Origin: Endotrypanum monterogeii
Taxonomy: Eukaryota; Euglenozoa; Kinetoplastea; Trypanosomatida; Trypanosomatidae
Length of the DNA stretch: 64,000 bases
Assembly: GCA_000333855.2 (NCBI GenBank)
Contig: CM007318.1
Coordinates: 104,921-168,920 of the forward strand
Reading direction: 5' to 3'
Part shown: piece after piece, positions 46,666 through 56,129 of the stretch
Layout: each line of letters opens with the position of its first letter
Position numbering within the stretch: the stretch's first letter is position 1
Notes under the pieces: model-generated
Told to the model about the DNA's origin: nothing
The model's input: only the letters and a program-made list of their open reading frames with translations
Database searches by the model: none
Position numbers and translations under genes: made by a program

Positions 46666-48378
46666 ATGTGCGTGAAAAGCGTACTTGGCGCGTCAGGTGT
46701 TCTCGTGCTTGCCTATCTTCTCTTCCTCTTCACCGACCCAAACGGCATTCTCTCACATCGCCACAATCAGGAAGGTTACTATGTTACTAACAATACACAG
46801 AAGCTGCTAGACGAGGCACAGAGGGAGGCGGCACGTGTGGCAGCGGCGCTGGAGGGTTCGAGTGAAGAAACAACCGCCGGCACGCTCAAGAAGTATGGTG
46901 TGGCGCTGAAGGATGGAGACGAGAGCCTCGCATCCACTATCGAGTATGTGCACAAGTATTGGGAGCTGCACAGTGCGCGTTCTGAGTCTGCTTCCTCTAC
47001 GGCCGCAAACCGCTCGCCCGTGCGCGTGCACGTCTTCCTTGCGGCAGACAATGGCACCTACTCGGGCATGCATGAGCTGGTTTACATCAGAGCGGCTATG
47101 CGCTACAGCTCTCCCATACAAATCGATGGCTGCCGATCCGCTGTTTTCGGGTTTTTGGAGAAACCTGTAAGCGACCCGCCGATGTGGGGCATCTTCAACC
47201 AGCGGCCCGCGGCGAGCGAGCTAGTGACAAATGGATTGCGCAAGATTCCGGTCCTGGCCGTGACCACGGGCATTTTTGTGACCAGCTCTTCCACATGCAC
47301 TGCCTCCGTCATGGAGATGCCCATGTTCAACATCCAGAGCGTGACGCTGATCGGCACCTCGGGTGTGTCTCCGGTAGTGGGCGGTGGCGGCTGGAACCTC
47401 CAAGCTCCGTCAGAGGCCCATGTGCGCGAGTTTGGTAGGCTGAGCGACGCAGTCGCCAACCCTTCCTGCCAGCGTCACTGGGCGCCGGACGCAGAGAGGG
47501 TGGCACTTGGCTCCGTGTGCGTCACACATGGGTCACTAATGCAGGAATGTGGACTGTGCGTCGAGGAGAACGATCTATTTTCCCTGTGCTCACGACCGCG
47601 CTGTCGGATGCACAACCGTACCTCGATGTTTGGCCCCTGTGCCCTCCGCCACCCCATGTCGGCTTTTGCCGAGCAGATGAAACACTCCATGAAGGGCAAA
47701 CCGTTTCCGAGCCCATCGAAGACAGTGCGCAAGGCGGCGCAACTGTTCTGGGAGGCCAACGAAGCGGTCGAAGATCACCTCACGGCCGCGGAAGAAACGA
47801 ATATGCGCACGGGTAAGCAGACACAAGAGAGCGCCGCCAACGGCGATGCATCAGCGAACGGTTTGTCGTCGTCTTCCCCCTCAGCCCCCGGGGAGGCGCC
47901 GTTGCACAAGCGACTAACACCCACCACGCCCATCCTGCTCAACTGCGCGGAGGTGTCTACCAGCCAAATTTTAGCAGGGCCGCGCACCGACGCCCTGTGC
48001 CGGCAGTACACGGAGGAATTGTTCGAGGGTCAGTATGCTGCCAAAGACATCTCGTGTATCCAGGCGATGGAAGGCGTCGGGGTGCTGCAGGTGCTCACCC
48101 GAGAATACCCCACCTTACCCGTCGCCATTGTACGAGGTGCCTCGAACTACGACATGTTCCCTCTATCACGCCACGTCTACCGTCTCAACAACACAGCCGA
48201 CGGTGCTGGGCAGTCGATTGGTGATCAGCTCGTGGCGTGGGATCAGAAGGAACATTATCTCAGCGAAAATGAGTTTCACCACTACACGAAGGCCTCCTAT
48301 CGTTACTCCATTGAAGCAGCGAGCGCAGTAGTACTTAATTTCTTCCTCAGCGCGGAGACGGTGCTTCCCGGCAATTGA
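46666..48378 (+). CDS. Secreted nucleoside phosphorylase/NUP-like protein, paralog 2
   Basis: 570-residue paralog of the preceding gene. Seen: an N-terminal hydrophobic segment (VLGASGVLVLAYLLFLF, residues 5-21) that can act as signal peptide or signal anchor, then a stalk-like charged region (about 35-110) absent from paralog 1. The superfamily core follows: VHVFLAADNGTYSGMHEL, VTLIGTSGVSPVVGGGGW with GTSG from G230, LGSVCVTHGSLMQECGLC, CIQAMEGVGVLQVL (M468-E469) and AIVRGASNYDMFP (R490-D496). The position after RxxS is N494; Asn at the comparable place is used by trimeric purine nucleoside phosphorylases. A Ser/Ala-rich insertion lies at about 375-420. Cysteine pairs near GLCVEENDLFSLCSRPRC are shared with paralog 1, so the pair arose by tandem duplication and then diverged. 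Function is inferred only from fold. Confidence 0.62.
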   Translation: MCVKSVLGASGVLVLAYLLFLFTDPNGILSHRHNQEGYYVTNNTQKLLDEAQREAARVAAALEGSSEETTAGTLKKYGVALKDGDESLASTIEYVHKYWELHSARSESASSTAANRSPVRVHVFLAADNGTYSGMHELVYIRAAMRYSSPIQIDGCRSAVFGFLEKPVSDPPMWGIFNQRPAASELVTNGLRKIPVLAVTTGIFVTSSSTCTASVMEMPMFNIQSVTLIGTSGVSPVVGGGGWNLQAPSEAHVREFGRLSDAVANPSCQRHWAPDAERVALGSVCVTHGSLMQECGLCVEENDLFSLCSRPRCRMHNRTSMFGPCALRHPMSAFAEQMKHSMKGKPFPSPSKTVRKAAQLFWEANEAVEDHLTAAEETNMRTGKQTQESAANGDASANGLSSSSPSAPGEAPLHKRLTPTTPILLNCAEVSTSQILAGPRTDALCRQYTEELFEGQYAAKDISCIQAMEGVGVLQVLTREYPTLPVAIVRGASNYDMFPLSRHVYRLNNTADGAGQSIGDQLVAWDQKEHYLSENEFHHYTKASYRYSIEAASAVVLNFFLSAETVLPGN

Positions 48379-49161
48379 CAAGGAGCGCTCACCGCGCCCA
48401 TACCATCAGGGGTTATGACCCCATGTAGGGCTTAACACACACTGAGTGCGCTGAGCCGCGCCCATGCGCCGACCTGATGTGTATTCAGTAGCACCTTTTT
48501 TCTTCTTCTTTCTTTCCGCAGCGTACCTTACCTGCACCTGTGATAGACCGCGGAGCGAGTTTGCCCAAACGCCTCTGCGACAAAGTGTGTGTTTGCACAT
48601 GTGTGCGTACATGCGTGATGAGCAAAAAAAAACATATATATATATATATATATATACATGTATAACATTCTTTGTGTTCTCCTAACTTTTTCGTTGATTC
48701 CTTCTTCATTTTTTTTTCTCTGTTCATAACCCACACGTGCCCGCATTGAATAAACTGTTTCTTAACACCTTGCAATAGCGACCCGTGTAGCAACCGTAAT
48801 TCTTCACTACCCAAAGAAAAATGCAGATACGTGTCTTTTAAAGATTTCACAGTACTCGACAGGTGACGCGCGTCGAGTGTTGCCTCGGTCAGGAGACACC
48901 TCACACCTCTTGCAAAAGGCTGGGCTCACCAACCTTTTTTTTCCCCCTACCCACACCCTACATGCGCTGCACCCCTCCTCCACCCGCCCTCTCTTTCTCT
49001 GTCTGCCCACAAACCTTGTTTCTGTGAAGTCTGTGTCAGGAAAGCCGCTCGCAGCATCCGTCTACTTCCCGCTGTGTCTTTCTGTGTTGATAAGGACAGG
49101 ACAGCAGGCACGAGCGAGTCGATTCACGTTCTCCAAGTCAGCAGTACTCTGGACAAACGCG
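48379..49161. other. Spacer before the bS6m gene
   Basis: A TA microsatellite (48635-48660), T-rich tracts and a pyrimidine-rich leader with candidate acceptor AG at 49093-49094. An in-frame ATG at 48877 lies upstream of that acceptor. No separate gene is seen. Confidence 0.65.
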
Positions 49162-49641
49162 ATGGTCTTCTACTCTCTTGTGCTGGTGATGAAGCCGCGG
49201 CCGCGCAAGCACACCTCACAGGCGCTACGCGAAATTGCTGTGAGCATCTACAACCACGGCGGTCTTATCCGAAAGCTTTCCAATGAAGGTATACTGCGCC
49301 CCTACAGTCGCTTCCGCGATGCCGACAACACCGCCATCACGTACGCGCGTTACATCACGCTTCAGGTGGACATGGGCGAGGAGCAGATGAACAAGGTGGA
49401 GAAGATTATACGCGAACACAGCGACGTGAACATCTCACTGCGGCTCAACAACCTGGAGCGACCGCCTGGGGTGAAGCACAACCAGCAGAACGCTGCCGCC
49501 TACTTCCCACTCGACACCTTCACACGATTGGAGGAGGAAATCAACTGGCCGCCGCAGGTCTCTGGTGACGTCTATGAGCAGCTGGATATGAACTGGAAGG
49601 AGTTCTCCCGCACGCGTTGGTCCAACTTTCTGCGCAACTAG
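49162..49641 (+). CDS. Mitochondrial ribosomal protein bS6m-like
   Basis: 159-residue protein with the bacterial S6 ferredoxin-like fold. Seen: a first strand VFYSLVLVMKPRP, a helix SQALREIAVSIYNHGG, a second strand with IRKLSNEGIL, then YARYITLQVDMGEEQMNKVE and a final strand SDVNISLRLNN, in the S6 order beta-alpha-beta-beta-alpha-beta. A C-terminal extension of about 60 residues rich in aromatics (EINWPPQV, MNWKEFSRTRWSNFL) is beyond bacterial S6 and typical of the enlarged kinetoplastid mitoribosome. It would sit in the small subunit platform next to bS18. No long presequence is visible. The start is taken at 49162 because upstream in-frame codons precede the probable acceptor at 49093-49094. 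Confidence is good for fold, moderate for exact name. Confidence 0.72.
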   Translation: MVFYSLVLVMKPRPRKHTSQALREIAVSIYNHGGLIRKLSNEGILRPYSRFRDADNTAITYARYITLQVDMGEEQMNKVEKIIREHSDVNISLRLNNLERPPGVKHNQQNAAAYFPLDTFTRLEEEINWPPQVSGDVYEQLDMNWKEFSRTRWSNFLRN

Positions 49642-50860
49642 TTCCCGCTGCTCCCCAGACGGCGCTGTGGCAGCGAATGTGGTCCTTCGCATCCACCAGT
49701 AGGTGTGCGTGTGCGTGTTTGTGCTCGCTTTTTGGACTAAAGACAACACAGCGGCGTCCTGCATTGTTTTGCTCGTATAACAGCCCTCACCCCTCCTCCC
49801 CCAGCGGTGGCGGTTAGGGTTAGCGAAGCGAGCCTCAGTCGATACGGTTAAAGGTGCTGAAGGGCAGACCCCCAGGCCGCGCTCACCTATCCCACTACAT
49901 CTCATGGCATACCTTGGCGGCTGGGCACATGCTAGCCTCGACTCATCTCTCCCCCTCCCCGAGGCCGGTTTTTTTTTTCTTACAAAGAAGCATTTATTCG
50001 TCACATGGTTGCCTCAACGCGCTCATCTTTCTCCACATTACAGAACACTGTTAAAGCTCTACACCACTGCCGGCTCACTCTTCAATCACGTGGCGCTACC
50101 CAGCTGTGGGCACGCGTTGCATTCGTGCCAGCGCAACCACCTGGACGTGGACCCGGCCAGAAACCCTCACGGTCCGCCTGGGCGGTCGATGCCGAACTGC
50201 TCTCATGGTGTCGCAGTCGCCACCCGGAGCAGCCCAGGGGGGCTTCTACAGAGAAAGGAGATGCGCTGTACGTGGACACAGTGCTCTCTATGGACTGCCC
50301 GGCCGTCCTCCCCACCACCTATTGACCTGCGATGTGCACCCATCCAACTCCCCGACTGGTGAAACAAACACCGCTATTTTGCTTCAAGTCTCTTTTTTCC
50401 CTTGCGCTCCGGACCCTTGAACATTCCTCAGCGCGGAAAGCGGTTCGGCAATGGCAAGGGAGCATGACCTGCACGGAGGGAGGGAGGGTGGGGAGGGGGA
50501 GGGGGAGCTGCGGCACCGCGCAGTGGTGTGTCCCCACCTCTATGAAACTATATCGTCTTAAATTGTACATCTCTCATCTACATCTTCATGACATACACAT
50601 AATATTAATAAATAAAAATATATATATATATATATATACATGAATATATATACATGAATATATATCGAATTTTGCAGCTGTTTCAAGCGGCTCAACTTTC
50701 TCAATCCCGATTAAGGGGTCTATCAACTCGAGTGCACACACACACACACACACACACACAGACATACTTCTGCCTCGGCACGCTGCCTTGTCCCCCTCCC
50801 TGCAGACTTGAGAAGTAGTGAAAACAAAATTAAAAAAAAAATTCTGTAGCGGCGTCAAGG
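49642..50860. other. Spacer with a GC-rich coding-like island
   Basis: Mostly UTR-type sequence. Between about 50080 and 50330 there is a GC-rich island with open frames in all three plus frames (the longest, 50005-50325, would give 106 residues) and no recognised product. It could be gene debris. The TA/ATGAATA repeat (50605-50662) and a CA repeat (50737-50760) follow. A short TTAGGGTTAG stretch sits at 49814-49823. Confidence 0.55.
50605..50662. repeat. TA-rich microsatellite
   Basis: TA repeats followed by ATGAATA-type units in the leader region of the dynein-stalk-like gene. Confidence 0.85.
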
Positions 50861-52117
50861 ATGTTGACTAAGCCAGTCGATGAGCTTGCACGCCTCCGCG
50901 AAGAGATGGAGCAGGAGGAGGTCGATTTGGCTGCCTTGGAGGGCAATGTCGAAGCCGATGCCGCACAGCTCGGGTATCTCCACACCGAGTACACACTTGA
51001 CAAGACACGTGTTTGTCATCGCTTCGAGCCGCGTCTCGCGCCGCTGATAGCAAGCAAACATGCAGCAGCTCAGAAGGAATCGCTAATCATGCTCCAGATT
51101 GAGTGGCTCGAACGTAAGTTGGTGGAACAGGAGCGCCTCTCTCAAGGTGGGCAATTTTTCGAAGCACGCGATATGAAGTCAGCAGCGGAGGAGCAGCTGC
51201 ACAAAGCATACCAAGCAATCCTGCACTGCTACGAGCACATCTCCGAGTGCCCAGATGAGGCTCTCCGCATCGCCAGCCAATACGTCAGCCCCCCTGATGA
51301 GGCTATCGAGACGATGTTGCTAGTGATGAAAGTACGTGGCGAAGCGCCCGAAGATCACACATGGAAGGCGTCGCAAGTACTTCTCAGTAAAACATATTTT
51401 CACGAATTCTTTGCAACGCGTAGTGACGGACTATTGAAGAGGTATGACCTCCTGAGCTTTGACATCATGAGCGAGATCGAACATTTCTGCGAAAATCCCC
51501 ATCACAGCGTAGAGGCACTGTATTCTATCAGTACCCCGATCGGGTGCATGGGAGAATGGCTGCACTGCATTCGTAATTACTACCGCGTGAAGTTGGTTAC
51601 GGCACCTGCTCTGTTGTCACGGAACGCCGACGTCGTACAACTCACGGAAAAAGCGAAAGCGTGGCTGCACACCATGACGTTCGGTGAAGGTCGTGTGCGA
51701 CATAAGGAACCAACAGCTACGGCCCCCAAGACTTCCCAATCGAACCCCTCAGACTCGCTAACAGCAGGCGCAGACACCAATAAGGCTAGCACGGAAAACA
51801 AGGAACTCGGCGTGGTGGCTGCAGTGCACGATGATGATAAAGGAGCCCTGCGGCTCGCTAAAAAAGCCTCCTCGGAAACGGCTGATATGGTGGAGACGCT
51901 GCGCCACGCCCTCTATCGACTTCGCGAGCGTGTGCAGGCCACCGAAAAGGAGGAAGCCACCATCAACAGTGAGATGGAGGCAAAACTTGCGGTCGTTCGA
52001 GACGACTACGATAACACAATGCTGCCGCTAGAGGAACATCTGGAAATGGCGACTGCCTGCTTTTTGGACCGCGCCACGCGAAGCACGGACAGCGTCTTGG
52101 CTATTACGCCAGCTTAG
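50861..52117 (+). CDS. Free-standing dynein stalk/MTBD-like coiled-coil protein
   Basis: 418-residue protein that looks like the stalk region of a dynein heavy chain without the motor. Seen: an N-terminal coiled coil (about residues 5-135), then TWKASQVLLSKTYFHEFF from about 167, matching the dynein pattern of a Trp followed by KKLLxDxxFLxxL. Next is a middle region FDIMSEIEHFCENP and STPIGCMGEWLHCIRNYYRV (about 225-246), which matches the dynein microtubule-binding-domain end (consensus near SxAxxGLCxWVxAMxxYxxV). After a Ser/Thr-rich linker a second coiled coil (about 335-400) could pair with the first. AAA modules are absent. The AG at 50848-50849 gives a very short leader. The similarity is from memory, not search; what it does, and whether it binds microtubules, is unknown. 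A role in flagellum or cytoskeleton is inference. Confidence 0.6.
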   Translation: MLTKPVDELARLREEMEQEEVDLAALEGNVEADAAQLGYLHTEYTLDKTRVCHRFEPRLAPLIASKHAAAQKESLIMLQIEWLERKLVEQERLSQGGQFFEARDMKSAAEEQLHKAYQAILHCYEHISECPDEALRIASQYVSPPDEAIETMLLVMKVRGEAPEDHTWKASQVLLSKTYFHEFFATRSDGLLKRYDLLSFDIMSEIEHFCENPHHSVEALYSISTPIGCMGEWLHCIRNYYRVKLVTAPALLSRNADVVQLTEKAKAWLHTMTFGEGRVRHKEPTATAPKTSQSNPSDSLTAGADTNKASTENKELGVVAAVHDDDKGALRLAKKASSETADMVETLRHALYRLRERVQATEKEEATINSEMEAKLAVVRDDYDNTMLPLEEHLEMATACFLDRATRSTDSVLAITPA

Positions 52118-52245
52118 ACAATCGTAGCTGTTTCTGCACAAGGAGACTGCGTGAAATAGGATGTGGCTGCGGCGGCAGCTGTGTAGTCATACGCACTGTA
52201 CAATATCCTCCTTTTGACGGCAGGCCTACATGTAGCTGTGAGAGG

Positions 52246-52246
<1 letters not shown>

Positions 52247-52283
<37 letters not shown>
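52247..52283. repeat. (TG)n microsatellite
   Basis: About 35 bases of TG repeat after the dynein-stalk-like gene. Confidence 0.9.
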
Positions 52284-52284
<1 letters not shown>

Positions 52285-53658
52285 TGTCTGTGTAACACGT
52301 TTGTCATTTTGAAGGTTCTGTCTGCTTTACGATGCGCACCGAAAACGCGGCTTAGGCATCAAGGTGGCGGTGGTGTGAAGATCCATAGTGGACCTTGAGC
52401 ACAAACAAAGATGTGCACCTGAAACATAAAAACTGGATGCCTCCCCGTAATCTCGGGCCTGCTTGTTAATTTTTCTCAGACCCATCGATGCCTCCCTCTG
52501 CGCTGAGTACAAAGTTGATGTGTTTGAAGGGTACGCTTCCCCCCCCCCTCCCCCCCACCACACACAAAAAAAAAGGGAGGGGGAATACGATAATATGGCT
52601 TGAGGAGATTTCACGACGATGTGTTTTCCTTCTTTTTATATCTACTTTTTTTTTTGTGATTATGTGAAATAGTATGTAGAGGGCTAAGCGGTAGTTGTCT
52701 GGGAACAGCTGGAGTGGGGGAAAGCGCACGAAATAGCTAAAGAAAAATATACAATCGTTTTTTATAATTATTATTATTATTCTGCGCTCAGCCATTTCGT
52801 CGTCTATCTCACACTGCCATCTTACAGATTTCTCTTCCATATCTCTGTGCTGCCACTCTTCTCTATGCCTGTTTGCACACGTCGAAGTCACGAAGGCTAG
52901 AGAGGAAGGGGGGGCACGAGTATGGGACACACTATCACATGCCGCACCACACGCCTTTGCTTTATGTTTTGTTTTCCCTTCTTAAATTCTGTTTCGTATG
53001 ACCTGAGCTACGTGCACATCTGTTCACTGCTCACCCTCCCCTCTATGTCAACCATTCAATTTTTTTCCATGCGATGTATTTTGCGGCGATGGGAGTGCAT
53101 CAGCCGCTGCCGCCCCCCCCCCACCCACACACCCAGACAGACACACACCCATACAGTTTCTCCCTTTTCTCTTTTTTTTTGTATTTTTTTTTTGTGAAAT
53201 AATTCTGAAAAAAAAAAAACAAAGCACAATTCTCAGTTACAGCAGCGCATCGAATGTCAAGGAACGCATTCGAACGAGAGGGTAGGGGAGTGGTGGAAGT
53301 GAACTCTGCCTCAGGTGCAGGCGCCGTGCAAGCGTAAATGTGTACATATGTGGTGAAAAGAAAGAAACATTCAGAAAATCTATGGGGGGATGCCCATCAC
53401 CCTGCAGTGTGGCCCCGCCACACATGTTCTCCCCCAACTGCATCGACCTTTGGCATTTCTGCTTCTGTGCCGTTCAGTTCACCACGTGTGTGTTCCTGCT
53501 GCAAAATCTATGAGGGAAGCACAGCGCGCCGAGGCGACTACCCACCTCCACTCTTCCTCACCACTTGGGCGTGATCCCTGAACGCGTGTTCCTTGTGTAT
53601 GCTAAACAAAGAGGTGGGGGTTACAACATGTAGCTGCGCTGATGTCAGCATTACACCC

Positions 53659-53690
<32 letters not shown>
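53659..53690. repeat. (GA)n microsatellite, left of gap
   Basis: GA repeat of about 30 bases. A second GA repeat of similar length lies right of the N run at about 53947-53975, with similar following sequence. Confidence 0.85.
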
Positions 53691-53692
<2 letters not shown>

Positions 53693-53786
53693 GTAGTACT
53701 CACCGTACGCTCTACCTAACCGTAACGACTACTTCGTCGTCCGTCGTCGTCGTCTTACTTTTATTTTTTATTTACTTTACTACGTC

Positions 53787-53853
53787 NNNNNNNNNNNNNN
53801 NNNNNNNNNNNNNNNNNNNNNNNNNNNNNNNNNNNNNNNNNNNNNNNNNNNNN
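53787..53853. other. Assembly gap (67 N)
   Basis: Run of 67 undetermined bases between two GA repeats. Flanking sequence is stuttered and shows an unusual ACGT repeat, suggesting failed gap filling. Confidence 0.95.
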
Positions 53854-53874
53854 GGTAACGGTACGGTAACGGTA

Positions 53875-53930
53875 CGGTACGTACGTACGTACGTACGTAC
53901 GTACGTACGTACGTACGTACGTACGTACGA
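53875..53930. repeat. (ACGT)n repeat, probably artefactual
   Basis: About 55 bases of near-perfect self-complementary four-base repeat directly beside the N run. Nothing similar occurs elsewhere in the window. Confidence 0.7.
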
Positions 53931-53941
53931 CGACGAACGAC

Positions 53942-53977
<36 letters not shown>

Positions 53978-54452
53978 GTATCACCTACGCTCACCTAAAG
54001 CATCTTGCCGTGTCTGCTCATTTTTTATTATTTCACTGCACCCCTCGATGTTCTTTAACTCATGTCAACGGTGCTCCCGCCACCGTCTCCTCCACTGACA
54101 CACTTAGACACTACTACTACCACCACCACACCCACGTACACGCACAAACACACGCGCAACATACATGACCACGCCTACTCGGCAAAGTGAAGAAAAAAGG
54201 AAAAGGGCAAGGACAAGGGAGGGAAGGAGAACGCAGCCTCACTTTGTCCTTGTACACTTTTATTTTCTCCGGATTTCCCATCCAAACAAACACTGAACCG
54301 CCCGGGGGTGCGATCACTGCAACGTCAAATCTCTCAATTTCGGATCGCTTGACATCATTGAGAGAAATTTATCAACTTTGCATTGTGACCTGTGTGCGTT
54401 TTTTTTTTTTCTCTCATTGACCCGACCCGATTTTTTCTTTTTTCTTCACCCC

Positions 54453-56129
54453 ATGTCCGCGGGTGTGTACACCTGCTTGCAGTTCTCTCATGACCTGCCC
54501 TCTATCCTGCGTCGACACCCGAGTGCAACGAAGCTGCGTCTACAGCTGCTCCCACCCGCGGAGGAGTGTCCCCAGGTGCGGGGCACTAGACCGGAAGTGA
54601 CGAGGCTTCAATCCATTGAGAACACTTGCACTGATTTTGTAACGTTTTATGCTCTTCTGCTTCGCTGCGACAACGATGGCGGAAACGAAAAGTGCGTTAG
54701 CGCCTACACAGTGGTGGGACACACGTCTCACATATCGATCCATTGGTGCGCACAGCTGCAGCGGTCACTGAGCATCACCTCGCTTCTCGCAGCACCAACG
54801 CGCAGCTGCGTGTGGTGCTCTAGCGGCTTTGATGAGAGCGAACTTGTCTCGATCATGAATCGCGAAACGGTGGGAGCAGTCTCGTCGTTTCACGCACAGC
54901 TGTCCCCGTACGTGCCACCACTGCAATGGTGTCGTGCAGTGGACGGCGTTCTGGGCTCGCACCACTTAGTGTGTAGCTCCTATGCATGCATGATCGACCG
55001 GCGAAGGGAACACAACGATGACCGTAGCAGTGCAGCGCACCCATGCGCGCAGTGGGAAGAGGATGAGCTCAGTAGATCGCCTCCCATGGCGGCGGCCTCT
55101 ACCGCAATCACCAATGCAGACTTTGATACGCCCATCCTCGGCCCGCCTGAGCGAAGGCCGCGTTTTGAAAGATTATCAACGACGATGGAAAACAGAACTG
55201 CTGAGAGAGAGGAAACACCCTCCCGATCATCCACATATGGTAACATGCACCTCCCCCTTAGATTGGCTGCAGTTCTGAATGGCAGCGTGCCTCTGGATAG
55301 CGCTTCAACCTCAATACCCGGTACGCGTGTACTGTGTCTGGTGGCGCTGGATGGCTTACTTCTCACAGGGGGCACGCCTTCTGGCTCTCCCTCGCTGCCG
55401 TCACAGCAGCAGGATCTATTCGATACGGTATGCGACTTCGTGTCGCGAGAGGTCATGCCTCGCGTCTCTCTTGGCATCCTCGACGGAAAGTGGGCGCGTG
55501 CAGAGGGGTCAGCGCACCTCCTCGATGATGTCTGTCAGGTGAGAAAAGCGTTGGGAACGAGCTATGTTGCTCAGTACCCCTTGGACGCCGCAGCCCCTGC
55601 CGCGACACGTGCACGCAGCATCGTGATGGTGCTGGACCTCTCTCTGCCCCTGCAAGAACTCTTCTCCAGGACCTCTTCGATCCAGTGCTTCTCACAGAAG
55701 TCGAAAACAGATGCAGAGGTGGTGCGACAGCGACGTTTCCTGGCGCTACAAGTTGCAGGGGCAGTACAAGACACTATCGGTCAGCTCGTCTCTCAGCACC
55801 TTGATGTGTTCACCTTCACGCGCGGAAATACCGCAACGACGGAGGGCACGTCAGGGGTGCAGCTGCCTCGCAGGCTCTCGCACCTTACATGCGACATGTA
55901 CTGTCGCAGCATCGCAGCAAGCGTTGCACAGATCTTCTCCCTCTCCCCGCATGTAGCTTTTACAGAAGAGGTGGTGCGGCTGCTCTGGGGGTCCACAACA
56001 GCCGATGACAACACAGATGTCACCCTCGGTAATAGGCTCAGTCGCGAGAGTCTGCGCGCTTCGCAGCGACAACCAGCCCAGATCCAGCGTCGCATTGAAG
56101 AACGGTTGATGAGTACTGTACCCCCCTGA
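54453..56129 (+). CDS. Hypothetical protein, unknown function
   Basis: 558-residue protein that I do not recognise. Seen: a Leu-rich N-terminal part (about 1-200) with many cysteines, a Ser/Thr/Arg-rich low-complexity middle (about 200-290), and a C-terminal part with hydrophobic strands and helices (RVLCLVALDGLLLTGG, RSIVMVLDLSLPLQELF, FLALQVAGAVQDTIGQLV). No signal peptide, transmembrane helix or catalytic motif stands out. The start is uncertain: the ATG at 54453 is preceded by T/C-rich sequence with no AG closer than about 54364, while an AG at 54481-54482 follows it. Coding character is supported by a long intact frame and GC-rich codons like those of the neighbours. Confidence 0.7.
   Translation: MSAGVYTCLQFSHDLPSILRRHPSATKLRLQLLPPAEECPQVRGTRPEVTRLQSIENTCTDFVTFYALLLRCDNDGGNEKCVSAYTVVGHTSHISIHWCAQLQRSLSITSLLAAPTRSCVWCSSGFDESELVSIMNRETVGAVSSFHAQLSPYVPPLQWCRAVDGVLGSHHLVCSSYACMIDRRREHNDDRSSAAHPCAQWEEDELSRSPPMAAASTAITNADFDTPILGPPERRPRFERLSTTMENRTAEREETPSRSSTYGNMHLPLRLAAVLNGSVPLDSASTSIPGTRVLCLVALDGLLLTGGTPSGSPSLPSQQQDLFDTVCDFVSREVMPRVSLGILDGKWARAEGSAHLLDDVCQVRKALGTSYVAQYPLDAAAPAATRARSIVMVLDLSLPLQELFSRTSSIQCFSQKSKTDAEVVRQRRFLALQVAGAVQDTIGQLVSQHLDVFTFTRGNTATTEGTSGVQLPRRLSHLTCDMYCRSIAASVAQIFSLSPHVAFTEEVVRLLWGSTTADDNTDVTLGNRLSRESLRASQRQPAQIQRRIEERLMSTVPP

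Larger units (their letters stand above)
52118..54452. other. Spacer with repeats and an assembly gap
   Basis: 2.3 kb without a credible gene. Contains TG repeats, poly-C/T/A tracts, two GA repeats, an ACGT repeat and an N run at 53787-53853. Open frames across the N run are not genes. Confidence 0.7.

Noticed and set aside
48877..49161. Upstream extension of the bS6m-like frame as a presequence
   Set aside because: Most of it lies before the probable acceptor at 49093-49094 and is pyrimidine-coded; the S6 fold begins right at 49162.
49814..49823. TTAGGGTTAG stretch as an interstitial telomere repeat
   Set aside because: Under two units long, which is expected by chance in 64 kb.
53593..54168. 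Open frame spanning the N run
   Set aside because: It includes undetermined bases and artefactual simple repeats, so it cannot be a supported gene.
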